Of a stretch of 64,000 bases of DNA, positions 51,304-60,964 are shown piece after piece (positions within the stretch are counted from its first letter, which is position 1; every line of letters starts with the position of its first letter). The notes below the pieces were generated by a model. The model saw only the letters and a list, made by a program, of their open reading frames with translations, was not told the DNA's origin and made no database searches. The position numbers were made by a program, and so were the translations under genes. The stretch covers positions 1 to 64,000 of the forward strand of contig CAZKIO010000007.1 in assembly GCA_964552795.1 (NCBI GenBank), written 5' to 3'. Origin of the DNA: JAEUHZ01 sp964552795. GTDB lineage: Bacteria > Planctomycetota > UBA1135 > GCA-002686595.

Positions 51304-52422
51304 GTGGGCACGGAACGCATCGTGATCATCGGCGGCGGGATCGCCGGCCTCGCCAGCGCGTGGTGGCTGGCGCGCCGCGGCGCGCGCGACGTCGTCGTGG
51401 TCGAGCGCGAACCGGTCCTGGGCTCGCAGGCCACCGCGCAGAACGCGGCGATCCTGCGCACGGCCATGCCCGACGACGCGCTGGAGGACCTGGGGCTGGA
51501 GGGCGCGCGGTTCCTGGCCGCGCCGCCGGCGGGGTTCAGCGCCGTGCCGCTGCTCGATCCGTGCGGCCTGCTGCTCGTGGTGGAGCCGGGAAGCACGGGC
51601 GAGCGCGCGTGGCTCGCGCGGATCGCGCGCCGCCACTCCTCGGCTCGGTTCCTGGACGACGCGGAGCTCGCACGGCGCGCACCGCACGTGCGCCGCGCGG
51701 GCGCCCGCGGCGTCCTGTTTCCCGGCGACGGGCGCGTGGACGTGCCGGCGCTGGTCGCCGGGTTCGAGCGCGGCGCGCGCGCGGCCGGCGTGCGCTTCGA
51801 GCTCGGCGCGCGCGTGACCGCGCTCCTGCCCCAGGGGCGCGGCGTCGCGCTGGCCGACGGCCGGCGAATCGACGCCGGTGTGACCGTGCTGGCTGCGGGC
51901 GCGTGGGCCGCGTCGCTGGCACGCGGCGCGGGTTCGCGCCTCGCGCTGCGGCCGACCCGTCGCCATCTGCTCGTGACGCGACCGGATCCGGCGGTCGATC
52001 CGCGCTGGCCGGTCGTGTGGCGCGACGACGATCCGTTCTACGCGCGACCCGAGGCGGGCGGCATGCTGCTCTCGCCGTGCGACGAGATCGCGGCCGAGGC
52101 CGACACCTTGCGCGCGTGCGCGACCGAGCTCGCCGGCGTGCGCGCCAAGGCCGCGCGCCACCTCGCGGGAGTCGGCGGGCTGGAGGCCGTGCGCTGGTGG
52201 GCCGGACTGCGCACGAACGCGCAGGACGGGCGCTTCACGCTCGGCCCCGATCCCGACGTGCCCGGCCTGCTGTGGGCGGCCGCGCTGGGAGGCCACGGGA
52301 TCACGTGCGCCGAGCCCGTCGGCCGCATCGTGGCCGACTGGGTGCTGGACGGCGCCTGCAGCCATCCCCTCGCGGCCGCGTTCGCGCCCGCGCGCTTCGC
52401 CGCCGCGCCGGCCGCGCCGTGA
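51304..52422 (+). CDS. FAD-dependent oxidoreductase (DadA/glycine oxidase-like)
   Basis: A 372-residue DAO-fold flavoprotein. The N-terminal dinucleotide site is IVIIGGGIAGLASAWWLARR with the acidic end of the second strand in VVVVEREP. It continues with QATAQNAAILRTAMPDD, FPGDGRVDVPALVAGFERGA and a C-terminal LLWAAALGGHGITCAEPVGR, the FAD-binding G.G pattern of this family. It should oxidise an amine such as a D-amino acid or N-methylated amino acid. GTG 51304 is preferred, as the Rossmann motif starts five residues later and TACACT lies six bases upstream. A DinB gene overlaps the stop. Confidence 0.87.
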   Translation: MGTERIVIIGGGIAGLASAWWLARRGARDVVVVEREPVLGSQATAQNAAILRTAMPDDALEDLGLEGARFLAAPPAGFSAVPLLDPCGLLLVVEPGSTGERAWLARIARRHSSARFLDDAELARRAPHVRRAGARGVLFPGDGRVDVPALVAGFERGARAAGVRFELGARVTALLPQGRGVALADGRRIDAGVTVLAAGAWAASLARGAGSRLALRPTRRHLLVTRPDPAVDPRWPVVWRDDDPFYARPEAGGMLLSPCDEIAAEADTLRACATELAGVRAKAARHLAGVGGLEAVRWWAGLRTNAQDGRFTLGPDPDVPGLLWAAALGGHGITCAEPVGRIVADWVLDGACSHPLAAAFAPARFAAAPAAP

Positions 52423-52967
52423 GCGCCGCGTGGGTGTCGGCGCTGCGCGCGCGGCTCGCGCGCGCGTTCGACGGCTTCGACGCCGCAGTCCGCGCCGCGC
52501 CGCCGGCCGCGCTGGCTCCGGGCGCGGGTTCCGCGTGGAGCGTGCTCGACGTCGCCGAGCACGCGGCGCGCACGCACCGCTTCCTCCTGATCCTGGTGGA
52601 CAAGATCGGGGAGCGCTGCATCCGGCGCGCTGCGCGCGGTGCCGTGCCGCCCGCGGGTCCGCCGGACCTCGACGCGCTCGAACGGCTGGGGCGCGGCGAG
52701 ACGCGCTGGGCGGCCCCCGAGCACATGCTGCCGACGCGGACCGCGGACCTGGAGACGATCCGGGCCGAGCTCGCCGCGCAGCGCGGGCGGTGCCTGGGGT
52801 GGCTGGACCGGATGCCGCGGGGCGAGGGTCGCCTCCACACGCTGCGCATGAGCGCGGCGGGCCCGGACGCGCGCCTGGACCTGTACGGGTTCCTGTGCGT
52901 GATCGTGCTGCACCTGGAGCGGCACGAACGGCAGGTGCGGCGGATCGCGGCGGCGCAGGATTGGTAA
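52419..52967 (+). CDS. DinB-family protein
   Basis: A 182-residue four-helix bundle of the DinB/YfiT type. Recognisable parts are GSAWSVLDVAEHAARTHRFL near the N-terminus, with a metal-ligand His, and VIVLHLERHERQVRRIAA at the C-terminus with further His ligands. DinB-like proteins often bind a divalent metal and some are thiol transferases; the specific reaction is unknown. The GTG overlaps the FAD oxidase stop (GTGA), so the two form a small operon. Confidence 0.78.
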   Translation: MSAAWVSALRARLARAFDGFDAAVRAAPPAALAPGAGSAWSVLDVAEHAARTHRFLLILVDKIGERCIRRAARGAVPPAGPPDLDALERLGRGETRWAAPEHMLPTRTADLETIRAELAAQRGRCLGWLDRMPRGEGRLHTLRMSAAGPDARLDLYGFLCVIVLHLERHERQVRRIAAAQDW

Positions 52968-52998
52968 GCTCCGCGTCCGATCCCCGGCCGCGCCGCGC

Positions 52999-53919
52999 AT
53001 GCCTCCCCACGTCACCGTCGCCATCTGCACGCACGACCGCGCGGCGGACCTCGCGCGCTGCCTGGCGAGCCTCGCCGCGCAGACCGGCGTCGCGCGCGCG
53101 GAGTGGGACGTGCTGGTCGTGGCCAACGACTGCAGCGACACGACCGTCGCCGACACGCAGCTGCGCGCAGCCGCCTATGCCGCGCCGTTGCGCGTCGTCA
53201 CCGAACCGCGCCGCGGTCTGGCGATCGCGCGCAACACCGCCTTGCGCGAGGCGCGCGGCGACGTCGTCGTATTCGTCGACGACGACGTGACCTTCCACGA
53301 TGGTTGGCTGGCGAGCTGGCCGGCGACCTTCCAGGACCCATCCGTCGCGGCGGCGGGCGGCCCGATCCAGCCCGTGTTCCCGCCCGAGGTCCCGGCCGCG
53401 TTCGTGCGCGCCGTGATGGCCGACGACCCCGGCATCGTGGGCCACTACGAGCACGGCGACCGGCCGTGCCCGATCGTCGCGCGCGGCGCGGTGGCGCACC
53501 CGCGCGGCGGCAACATGGCCCTGCGTCGCGCGGTCGCGCTCGACATGGGCGGCTTCCGCGAGGACCTGGGCTGGGGCAAGCAGCGCATCCCCGGCGAGGA
53601 GACCGAGTTCTTCCAGCGCCTCCACCGCCGCGGCGGCACCGTACTGTACGTGCCCGGCGCGCGCGTGAACCACCACCTGGACGCGGCGCGCACGAACCTG
53701 GAGTACCTGAAGCGCTGGCACCTGGGCTACGGGCGTGCCTCGGTCCTGATGCGGCCGCGACCGAGCCCGTGGCTGCGCGTGGCCAAGGTCTGCGAGCAGT
53801 CGGTGGTGTTCACGGTGTACGGACTGCGCTCGCTCGCGCCTTCGAACCGGCTGAACCTGCGCTGCGTGCGCAAGCGCCAGCAGGCGTTGGGGCGCCTGAA
53901 GCAGCTCACGGGCTTCTAG
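52999..53919 (+). CDS. Glycosyltransferase family 2
   Basis: A 306-residue GT-A transferase. VTVAICTHDRAADLARCLAS is the nucleotide-sugar binding start, VVFVDDDVTFHDGW holds the DxD metal site, and VAHPRGGNMALRRAVALDMG with GEETEFFQRLHRRG gives the acceptor region and the ED-type catalytic acid. It probably adds a sugar to a cell-surface glycan. A second GT2 gene follows four bases later, so they act in one pathway. Confidence 0.9.
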   Translation: MPPHVTVAICTHDRAADLARCLASLAAQTGVARAEWDVLVVANDCSDTTVADTQLRAAAYAAPLRVVTEPRRGLAIARNTALREARGDVVVFVDDDVTFHDGWLASWPATFQDPSVAAAGGPIQPVFPPEVPAAFVRAVMADDPGIVGHYEHGDRPCPIVARGAVAHPRGGNMALRRAVALDMGGFREDLGWGKQRIPGEETEFFQRLHRRGGTVLYVPGARVNHHLDAARTNLEYLKRWHLGYGRASVLMRPRPSPWLRVAKVCEQSVVFTVYGLRSLAPSNRLNLRCVRKRQQALGRLKQLTGF

Positions 53920-53923
53920 CACG

Positions 53924-54741
53924 ATGAAGGCCAGCGTCGTCGTCACCACGTACAACGAGCCCGATCGCCTGGCGCTCGCGCTCGAGGGACTCGCGCGCCA
54001 GACCGTGGCGCCGGCCGAGATCCTCGTCGCCGACGACGGGTCCGGCCCGGAGACGGCCGCGGTCGTCGAGGCTTATCGCGGGCGTCTCGCCGGCCGCTGC
54101 GAACACGTCTGGCACCCCGACGAGGGTTTCCGCAAGGGAGCGATCTGCAACGCCGCCGTGCGCCGTTCCACCGGCGACCAGTTGCTCTTCCTGGACGGCG
54201 ACAGCATTCCCGCGCGGCACTGGGTCGAGGACCACCTGCGCGCGGCACACCGCGCCGACGTGCGCTGCGGTCGCCGGGTCAAGCTCGGGCCGCGGATCTC
54301 CGCGCGCGTCGACGCCGCGATGGTGCAGAGCGGCGCGCTCGAGCGGCTGCTGGGCCCCACGCTCGCCAGCGCGCTGGAGGGCGATACGCGCCGCTGGACG
54401 CTCGGCATCCGCCTGCCCGTCTGGCTGGCGACCGCGCTGCACCCGCGCCCGCGCAAGCTGATGGGCGTCAACTTCGCGCTGACGCGCGCCGCGTACGAGA
54501 AGGTCAACGGCTACGACTCCGCCTGGCCCGCGCGCCGCGAGGACCGCGACCTGGAACTGCGGCTCCTGCGCGCGGGCTGCACGTTCGCCGCGCTGCTGCA
54601 ACGCGCGGTGGTGCACCACCTGCACCACGAGGAGCGCCCCACGCCCGAGGCGACCGAGCGGCGCGTGCGCGAGGAGGAGGCCGCATCGCGCGTGCGCTGC
54701 GCGGACGGCCTCGTGCCGGCGGCCGCGCAGCGCTCGCGCGC

Positions 54742-54745
<4 letters not shown>
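53924..54745 (+). CDS. Glycosyltransferase family 2
   Basis: A 273-residue GT-A transferase with SVVVTTYNEPDRLALALEGL, LVADDGSGPETAAVVEAY, QLLFLDGDSIPARHWVEDH (DxD) and a C-terminal galactosyltransferase-like motif, KLMGVNFALTRAAYEKVNGY and EDRDLELRLLRAG. It is close to chondroitin-polymerase/beta-1,4-galactosyltransferase-like enzymes. It is co-transcribed with the preceding GT2. Its stop shares CTAG with the convergent thiC. Confidence 0.9.
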
Positions 54746-56355
<1,610 letters not shown>

Positions 56356-56360
56356 GAGCC

Positions 56361-56440
56361 TTTCCTACGCCGGCATGACCCGGATCAGGTTCGAGGGGTG
56401 CATCTCAGGAGCGCACGTCGCGCCCCGCCCCCAGCTTGGA
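56361..56440 (-). promoter_or_regulatory. TPP (THI-box) riboswitch upstream of thiC
   Basis: Read on the minus strand, CCTGAGATGCACCCCTCGAA, then CCTGATCCGGGTCATGCC and GGCGTAGGAAA match the THI-element consensus (CUGAGA, ACCUGAU..GG.UAAUGCC, GCGUAGGgA). The G-rich 5' strand (GGGGGC near 56428-56432) can close helix P1/P2 with the ACCCC. The final GTAGGAAA lies within ten bases of the thiC ATG, so binding of thiamine pyrophosphate probably blocks translation initiation. Confidence 0.95.
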
Positions 56441-56517
56441 GTTCTTCTTCAGTGCGCGACCCGCGGCCGCGCGCCTGCAGGGTAGCGCGTGCGGCACCAT
56501 CCCGACACCCTCGCGGT

Positions 56518-57150
56518 TCAGCGCGCGCGTGCGCGCTCCACGACGCGCCACATGTACCAGCACGCGACGCTGCGCAGCGGCCGCCAGCGCTCGGCGCGGC
56601 GCTCGACGGCGGCGGGACCCGGCCGCGCGCGGAGCGCGTCGAGGATGCGCACGCCCTCCTGGACGCCCAGGTCCCCCGGCGCCAGCACGTCGAGCCGGCC
56701 CAGCCCGAACATCAGGAACATCTGCGCGCTCCACACGCCGATGCCGCGCACCTGCGTCAGCGCCTCGACGACCTCGTCGTCGGTCCGGCGCGCCAGGCCG
56801 CGCAGCGCGAGCCGCCCGTCCTGGACGCGCGCGGCCAGGTCGCGCAGCGCCGCGATCTTGGGCGCGGACAGGCCCGCGGCACGCAGTTCGCGGTCGCCGA
56901 GCGCGGACAGCTCCGCCGCGCCGGGAAACCGCGGCCCGGGCGTCAGCGCGCAGACGCGGGCGTGGATCGTCTGTGCGGCACGCGTCGCCAGTTGCTGGGA
57001 GACGATGGTGCGCGCGAGCAGGCCGTAGCGCCCCATCCGTCGTCGGCCCTGGTCGGGGAAACCGGGGAACGGCGGCAGTCCCACCATGGCCGCCGCCAGC
57101 GCCGGATCGGCGCGCCGCAGGTCCCGCATCTGGGCCGGCGTGGGCTTCAC
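56518..57150 (-). CDS. DNA-3-methyladenine glycosylase II-like HhH-GPD protein
   Basis: A 210-residue helix-hairpin-helix base excision glycosylase. Key parts are LLARTIVSQQLATRAAQTIH, KIAALRDLAARVQDGR and the HhH with its catalytic region, LTQVRGIGVWSAQMFLMFGL and DVLAPGDLGVQEG, where Asp in PGD is the AlkA-type catalytic acid. It should remove alkylated purines. The N-terminal beta domain of E. coli AlkA is absent, as in short AlkA forms. The start is uncertain: GTG 57150 is used and GTG 57189 adds 13 residues. It lies upstream of thiC on the same strand but ends before the riboswitch. Confidence 0.83.
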   Translation of the reverse strand: MKPTPAQMRDLRRADPALAAAMVGLPPFPGFPDQGRRRMGRYGLLARTIVSQQLATRAAQTIHARVCALTPGPRFPGAAELSALGDRELRAAGLSAPKIAALRDLAARVQDGRLALRGLARRTDDEVVEALTQVRGIGVWSAQMFLMFGLGRLDVLAPGDLGVQEGVRILDALRARPGPAAVERRAERWRPLRSVACWYMWRVVERARAR

Positions 57151-57231
57151 GGGCCGCCACCGCGGCCGGGGAGAAATGCAGCGCCCCACCCGGGGCGGAT
57201 GGGGCGCGCACGGAGGGTTCCGGACGCGGAA

Positions 57232-57480
57232 CTAGTCGTCGTCGTCCTCGTCGTCGTCGTCGTCCCAGCCGTCGTCGTCGTCATCGTCGTCATCGTCGTC
57301 GTCGAGGTCGTCGTCGTCCTCGTCGTCCTCGTCCTCGTCGTCGTCCTCGTCGTCGTCGTCGAAGTCGAAGTCCACGTCGAAGTCGTCAGAGGCGAAGAGG
57401 GTGGAAGCGGGGCGGACGCGCTCGGCCTCGAGCACGGAGCCCGTGGCGACGAGGTGCGCGAAGCGATCGAGTGTGCGCAT
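57232..57480 (-). CDS. Extremely acidic Asp-tail protein
   Basis: An 82-residue protein. The first 30 residues (MRTLDRFAHLVATGSVLEAE...) look like a normal helix. The remaining 52 are almost all Asp or Glu (44 acidic), broken only by Phe, Val, Leu, Gly and Trp. The DNA is a run of GAC/GAG codons, prone to slippage. Without a signal peptide it would be cytoplasmic; it could bind cations, mimic nucleic acid or chaperone basic proteins. An alternative in-frame start at 57615 would add a 45-residue Arg/Pro-rich extension. It is not recognised as any family. Confidence 0.55.
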   Translation of the reverse strand: MRTLDRFAHLVATGSVLEAERVRPASTLFASDDFDVDFDFDDDDEDDDEDEDDEDDDDLDDDDDDDDDDDGWDDDDDEDDDD

Positions 57481-57788
57481 GACTGGTTTCGCGGGAGGGG
57501 GGGGATGTGGTCCGGCGGGTCGGCGCCGGGCGGTTGTTCGGGACGTTCGTGGCCAGGGTCGGCGCGCTCGCGCTCGTCGTGGAGGCCCGGTCGGTCGGAG
57601 GGTGATTTTCTCCATGCCGTCTCGCGCCGACGCAAGAAAAAAAAATCCCCCCGGCGGCGGCGCCGCGCCGCCCGCGCGCCTTGAGTCCCCGTCGGGGCGC
57701 CGCTAGGTTCACCCGCGACCGGGCAGGCGCGGCCGCCGCCGCTCGGACGCCCCCGCCGCCCCCCCTGCCCCTGCGCGCCCCCCCGTCC
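57481..57788. other. Intergenic region upstream of glnN (308 bases)
   Basis: No convincing coding sequence beyond a possible 5' extension of the acidic gene. It contains a run of nine A (57637-57645), rare in this GC-rich sequence, followed by GC-rich palindromic sequence. On the minus strand this reads as hairpin plus T9. The glnN promoter (57681-57709) and a C-rich leader complete it. Confidence 0.6.
57681..57709 (+). promoter_or_regulatory. Promoter TTGAGT-17-TAGGTT for glnN
   Basis: A -35 hexamer TTGAGT (57681-57686) and -10 TAGGTT (57704-57709) are separated by 17 bases. Transcription would start near 57716, giving a leader of about 73 bases. No sigma-54 -24/-12 site is seen. Confidence 0.5.
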
Positions 57789-59999
57789 ATGAGCACGACC
57801 ATGAATCCCCGGCACGCCGCCGTGCGCGCCATCTCGAGCGAGTCCCTGCGCAACGCGCCCCACGAGGACAAGAACGGCCTGCGCACGCGCCTGCCCGAGT
57901 TGTTCGGCAGCCTCGTCTTCAACGACCACGTGCAGCGCCAGCGGCTGCCCAAGTCGGTCTACGACGCGCTGCGCCGCACGGTCGACGCGGGGGACGAGCT
58001 CGATCCGCGGATCGCCGACGGCGTCGCCAACGCGATGAAGGACTGGGCCATCGAGCACGGCGCCACGCACTTCACGCACTGGTTCCAGCCGATGACCGGG
58101 CTGACGGCGCAGAAGCACGACTCGTTCCTCAAGCAGACCGGCGACGGTCGCGCGGTGCTGGAGTTCTCGGGCAAGGAGCTGATCAAGGGCGAGCCCGACG
58201 CCAGCTCGTTCCCCTCCGGCGGCATCCGCGCCACGTTCGAGGCGCGCGGCTACACGGCCTGGGATCCCACGTCGCCGGCCTTCCTGCGGCGGATGCCCTA
58301 CGGGACGACCCTGTGCATCCCGACCGCGTTCGCGAGCTGGACCGGCGAGGCGCTCGACCTCAAGACGCCGCTCCTGCGATCGTGCGAGGCGATCTCGAAG
58401 CAGGCCGTGCGCCTGCTGCACCTCCTGGGCGAGCGCGGCGTGCGCAAGGTGCACGTGACCTGCGGGCCCGAGCAGGAGTACTTCCTGGTCGAGCGCCAGT
58501 TGTGGATGCTGCGCCCCGACCTGGTCACGACGGGCCGCACGCTGATCGGCGCGCGCCCGCCCAAGGGACAGGAGCTCGAGGACCACTACTTCGGCGCCAT
58601 CAGCCAGCGCGTCCTGGCCTTCATGATGGACCTGGAGAACGAGCTGTGGCGCCTGGGCATCCCGATCAAGACGCGCCACAACGAGGTGGCGCCCAGCCAG
58701 TTCGAGCTGGCCCCGATCTTCGAACAGGTCACGGTCGCCACCGACCACAACATGCTGACGATGGAGGTGCTCAAGGACGTGGCCGAGCGCCACGGCATGA
58801 ACTGCCTCATGGGCGAGAAGCCTTTCGCCGGCGTCAACGGCTCGGGCAAGCACAACAACTGGTCCTTGTCCGACGACCAGGGCAACAACCTGCTCGAGCC
58901 CGGCAGCACGCCGCACGACAACCTGAAGTTCATGGTGTTCCTGTCGGCCATCGTGCGCGCCGTCGATCTGCACCAGGACCTCCTGCGGGCGTCGGTCGCG
59001 ACGGCCGGCAACGACCACCGCCTGGGCGCGAACGAGGCGCCGCCGGCGATCGTCTCGATCTTCGCCGGCTCGCAGCTGGAGGACGTGATCCTCAGCCTGG
59101 TCGAGGGCCGCGCGCCGCTGGCGTCGGCTTCGGGCAAGGAGCTGCGGCTGGGGGTCAACACGCTCCCGCCGCTGCCGCGCGACCAGAGCGACCGCAACCG
59201 CACGAGCCCCTTCGCGTTCACCGGCAACAAGTTCGAGTTCCGCGCGGTCGGCGCGGGCCAGTCGATCGCGTGGCCCAACACCATCCTGAACACGATCGTG
59301 GCGGACTCGCTCGAGTGGATCAGCAGCGAGATCGAGCGCCGCGGCGGGCCGGGCGACCGGCGCGACGTGATCCAGACCCTGGTGCGCGAGGTGTTCGCGC
59401 GCCACAAGCGCATCCTGTTCAGCGGGGACAACTACAGCGCGGAATGGGTGCAGGAGGCGGAGCGCCGCGGGTTGTTCAACCTGCGCGACACGCCCAGCGC
59501 CCTGGGCGACCTGGCTTCGACCGCGAACGCCGCGCTCTTCGATCGCCACGGCGTGTGCACGGCGCGCGAGCTCGAAGCGCGCTCCAAGGTGCTCAACCAG
59601 GCCTACGTGCACCGCGTGTCCGTCGAGGCCGTGTCGCTGCGGGATCTGGCCTCGACGGTCGTGCTGCCCGCCGCCCTGCAGAGCCAGGAGCGCGTCGCCC
59701 GGTCGATCGCCGCCGTGCTGGCGCTGAGCCCGCAGGCCGACGTCCGGCCGCAGAAGGAGCACCTGGGGCAGATCACCGAGGCGGTCAACCGGCTGCGCAC
59801 CGGGGCCCTCGAGCTCTCGCGCGCGCGGCACCAGGCCGAGGAGACCAAGGGCGGCCCCAACGAGGCGGCCCGTGCCTTCCGCGATCTGGTCCTGCCCGCC
59901 ATGAACAAGGTGCGCGAGCAGGCGGACCTGCTCGAGACGCTGGTGGACGACGACCTGTGGCCCCTGCCCAAGTACCGCGAACTCCTGTTCCTGCACTGA
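57789..59999 (+). CDS. glnN: Glutamine synthetase type III
   Basis: A 736-residue enzyme, the length typical of GSIII rather than the 450-residue GSI. It makes glutamine from glutamate, ammonia and ATP. Landmark segments are VHVTCGPEQEYFLVERQLWM (metal-binding Glu residues), TRHNEVAPSQFELAPIFEQV, FAGVNGSGKHNNWSL (the GSIII-specific form of NGSGMH), NRTSPFAFTGNKFEFRAVGA and a long C-terminal helical region. ATG 57789 was chosen; a second ATG four codons later is also possible. The CTG-started MORN-type gene overlaps its stop, suggesting coupling. Confidence 0.95.
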   Translation: MSTTMNPRHAAVRAISSESLRNAPHEDKNGLRTRLPELFGSLVFNDHVQRQRLPKSVYDALRRTVDAGDELDPRIADGVANAMKDWAIEHGATHFTHWFQPMTGLTAQKHDSFLKQTGDGRAVLEFSGKELIKGEPDASSFPSGGIRATFEARGYTAWDPTSPAFLRRMPYGTTLCIPTAFASWTGEALDLKTPLLRSCEAISKQAVRLLHLLGERGVRKVHVTCGPEQEYFLVERQLWMLRPDLVTTGRTLIGARPPKGQELEDHYFGAISQRVLAFMMDLENELWRLGIPIKTRHNEVAPSQFELAPIFEQVTVATDHNMLTMEVLKDVAERHGMNCLMGEKPFAGVNGSGKHNNWSLSDDQGNNLLEPGSTPHDNLKFMVFLSAIVRAVDLHQDLLRASVATAGNDHRLGANEAPPAIVSIFAGSQLEDVILSLVEGRAPLASASGKELRLGVNTLPPLPRDQSDRNRTSPFAFTGNKFEFRAVGAGQSIAWPNTILNTIVADSLEWISSEIERRGGPGDRRDVIQTLVREVFARHKRILFSGDNYSAEWVQEAERRGLFNLRDTPSALGDLASTANAALFDRHGVCTARELEARSKVLNQAYVHRVSVEAVSLRDLASTVVLPAALQSQERVARSIAAVLALSPQADVRPQKEHLGQITEAVNRLRTGALELSRARHQAEETKGGPNEAARAFRDLVLPAMNKVREQADLLETLVDDDLWPLPKYRELLFLH

Positions 60000-60457
60000 G
60001 CGCCGGCAGGCGACTCGCGGCAGGACTCGCGTGTCTCGCGGCCGCGGGCTGCACGCGCACGGAGGTCCACTACTGGCCCGACGGCTCGCTGCGCGTGGAA
60101 GGCCGACGCTCGTGGCCCGCGGGCCTGGAGCAGGGGGAATGGCGCTGGTTCTACCCCAACGGCGAACTGCGCGAACGCGGCGCGTACCGCGACGGACGCC
60201 GCGTCGGCACCTGGACGCAGTGGTGGTCCAACGGCCAGCGCCGCTCCGAAGGGGAGCGCGTCTGGCTCGAGGGAGCGCGGGCCAGCGTGCGCGAGGGACC
60301 GTGGCGGTTCTGGCACCCCAGCGGCCCCCTCTCGACGAGCGGCGTCTACCGCGCCGGCCGCCGCGAGGGCCATTGGGAGGCATCCATCGACGACGGGAGC
60401 TTCGACGGCGATCGCACCGGCGAGTACTTCCGCGACGCGCTCGTCACCGACGCCTGA
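59996..60457 (+). CDS. Putative MORN-repeat (YwqK-like) lipoprotein with CTG start
   Basis: A 153-residue protein made of MORN-variant repeats: YWPDGSLRVEGRRSWPAG, WRWFYPNGELRERGAYRDGR, WTQWWSNGQRRSEGE and WRFWHPSGPLSTSGVYRAGR. Such repeats form beta strands and occur in toxin-antitoxin-like YwqK proteins and in exported proteins. The N-terminus (LAAGLACLAAAGC) looks like a lipoprotein signal, though the lipobox is not perfect. No ATG, GTG or TTG is available in frame between the glnN stop and this signal; a CTG at 59996 overlaps the glnN stop as CTGA. That start is inferred and needs checking. Confidence 0.6.
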   Translation: MSAGRRLAAGLACLAAAGCTRTEVHYWPDGSLRVEGRRSWPAGLEQGEWRWFYPNGELRERGAYRDGRRVGTWTQWWSNGQRRSEGERVWLEGARASVREGPWRFWHPSGPLSTSGVYRAGRREGHWEASIDDGSFDGDRTGEYFRDALVTDA

Positions 60458-60470
60458 TCCCACCTGCCCG

Positions 60471-60514
60471 ATCCGCGTGGCGCGTGGCGGATGCGCCCGG
60501 CCCCCCGACGGGGC
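60471..60514 (-). terminator. Hairpins downstream of tRNA-Met and MORN gene
   Basis: GCCCC/GGGGC forms a short hairpin directly after the encoded CCA of the tRNA, and ATCCGC...GCGGAT forms a second one. There is no U tract; termination in either direction is plausible. Confidence 0.35.
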
Positions 60515-60591
60515 TGGTAGCGGTGGGGGGACTTGAACCCACGACCTACGGCTTATGAAGCCGCCGCTCTAACCAACTGAGCTACACCGCC
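60515..60591 (-). tRNA. tRNA-Met (anticodon CAT)
   Basis: Reading the minus strand: acceptor GGCGGTG with CACCGCT, D arm GCTCAGTTGGTTAGAGC, anticodon arm GCGGC TTCATAA GCCGT with anticodon CAT, T arm GTGGG TTCAAGT CCCCC and an encoded CCA end. The anticodon stem lacks the three G-C pairs of initiators and the first acceptor pair is G-T, so this is an elongator tRNA-Met (or a tRNA-Ile read after lysidine modification). One T-stem position (T-C) is mismatched. Confidence 0.93.
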
Positions 60592-60630
60592 CTCCGGCCC
60601 CGGGCGTCGGGGACGTGCCGGGGGGGCGGG

Positions 60631-60660
60631 ACGATAGCCGCAGGCCCCACGGGGGGTCAA
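60631..60660 (-). promoter_or_regulatory. Promoter of tRNA-Met (TTGACC-18-TATCGT)
   Basis: On the minus strand TTGACC (60655-60660) and TATCGT (60631-60636) are 18 bases apart. The tRNA 5' end lies 39 bases downstream of the -10. Confidence 0.55.
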
Positions 60661-60885
60661 GACGCGCGGGGCCTGGGGCCCCATGGCGGCTCGCCGAAAA
60701 GATTCCAGGATTTTCCGGCGGGCCCCGGGCGGGGATACGTTCCTACTAGCGGAGAGAATGCAGGCCGCTTCCCTCGCTGGAACCGGCCTCAGTCCTCCAC
60801 CGTGTGCCACGCCCCTCCGCCGGGATCTCCCGATCCGGTCGCACTGGGCTCGGCGCAAGGGGGTTCCCGACACGAGAGAGTCGAG

Positions 60886-60913
60886 GCGCGCCTGTCTGTC
60901 CGGACAGGCGCGC
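60886..60913 (-). terminator. Strong 11-bp hairpin after cysteine dioxygenase
   Basis: GCGCGCCTGTC (60886-60896) pairs perfectly with GACAGGCGCGC (60903-60913) around a six-base loop. It lies 51 bases after the CDO stop. A U tract is missing, so it may stop transcription with Rho or protect the 3' end. Confidence 0.55.
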
Positions 60914-60964
60914 TCCCCTTTCGGCCGGCGCGGTGCACGGCGAGCGGTCCCCGGCCGCGGCGCG

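Larger units (their letters stand above)
60592..60964. other. Intergenic region between tRNA-Met and cysteine dioxygenase (373 bases)
   Basis: It contains the tRNA promoter at 60631-60660 and a strong hairpin at 60886-60913. No gene is supported in the rest. The sequence around 60700-60780 is slightly less GC-rich, without recognisable structure. Confidence 0.6.

Noticed and set aside
57637..57645. T9 on the minus strand as the intrinsic terminator of a minus-strand gene
   Set aside because: No minus-strand gene lies just upstream of it (the plus strand carries glnN there), so a terminator call was not made.
60515..60591. Initiator tRNA-fMet
   Set aside because: The anticodon stem lacks the three consecutive G-C pairs of initiators and the 1-72 pair is G-T, so an elongator is favoured.
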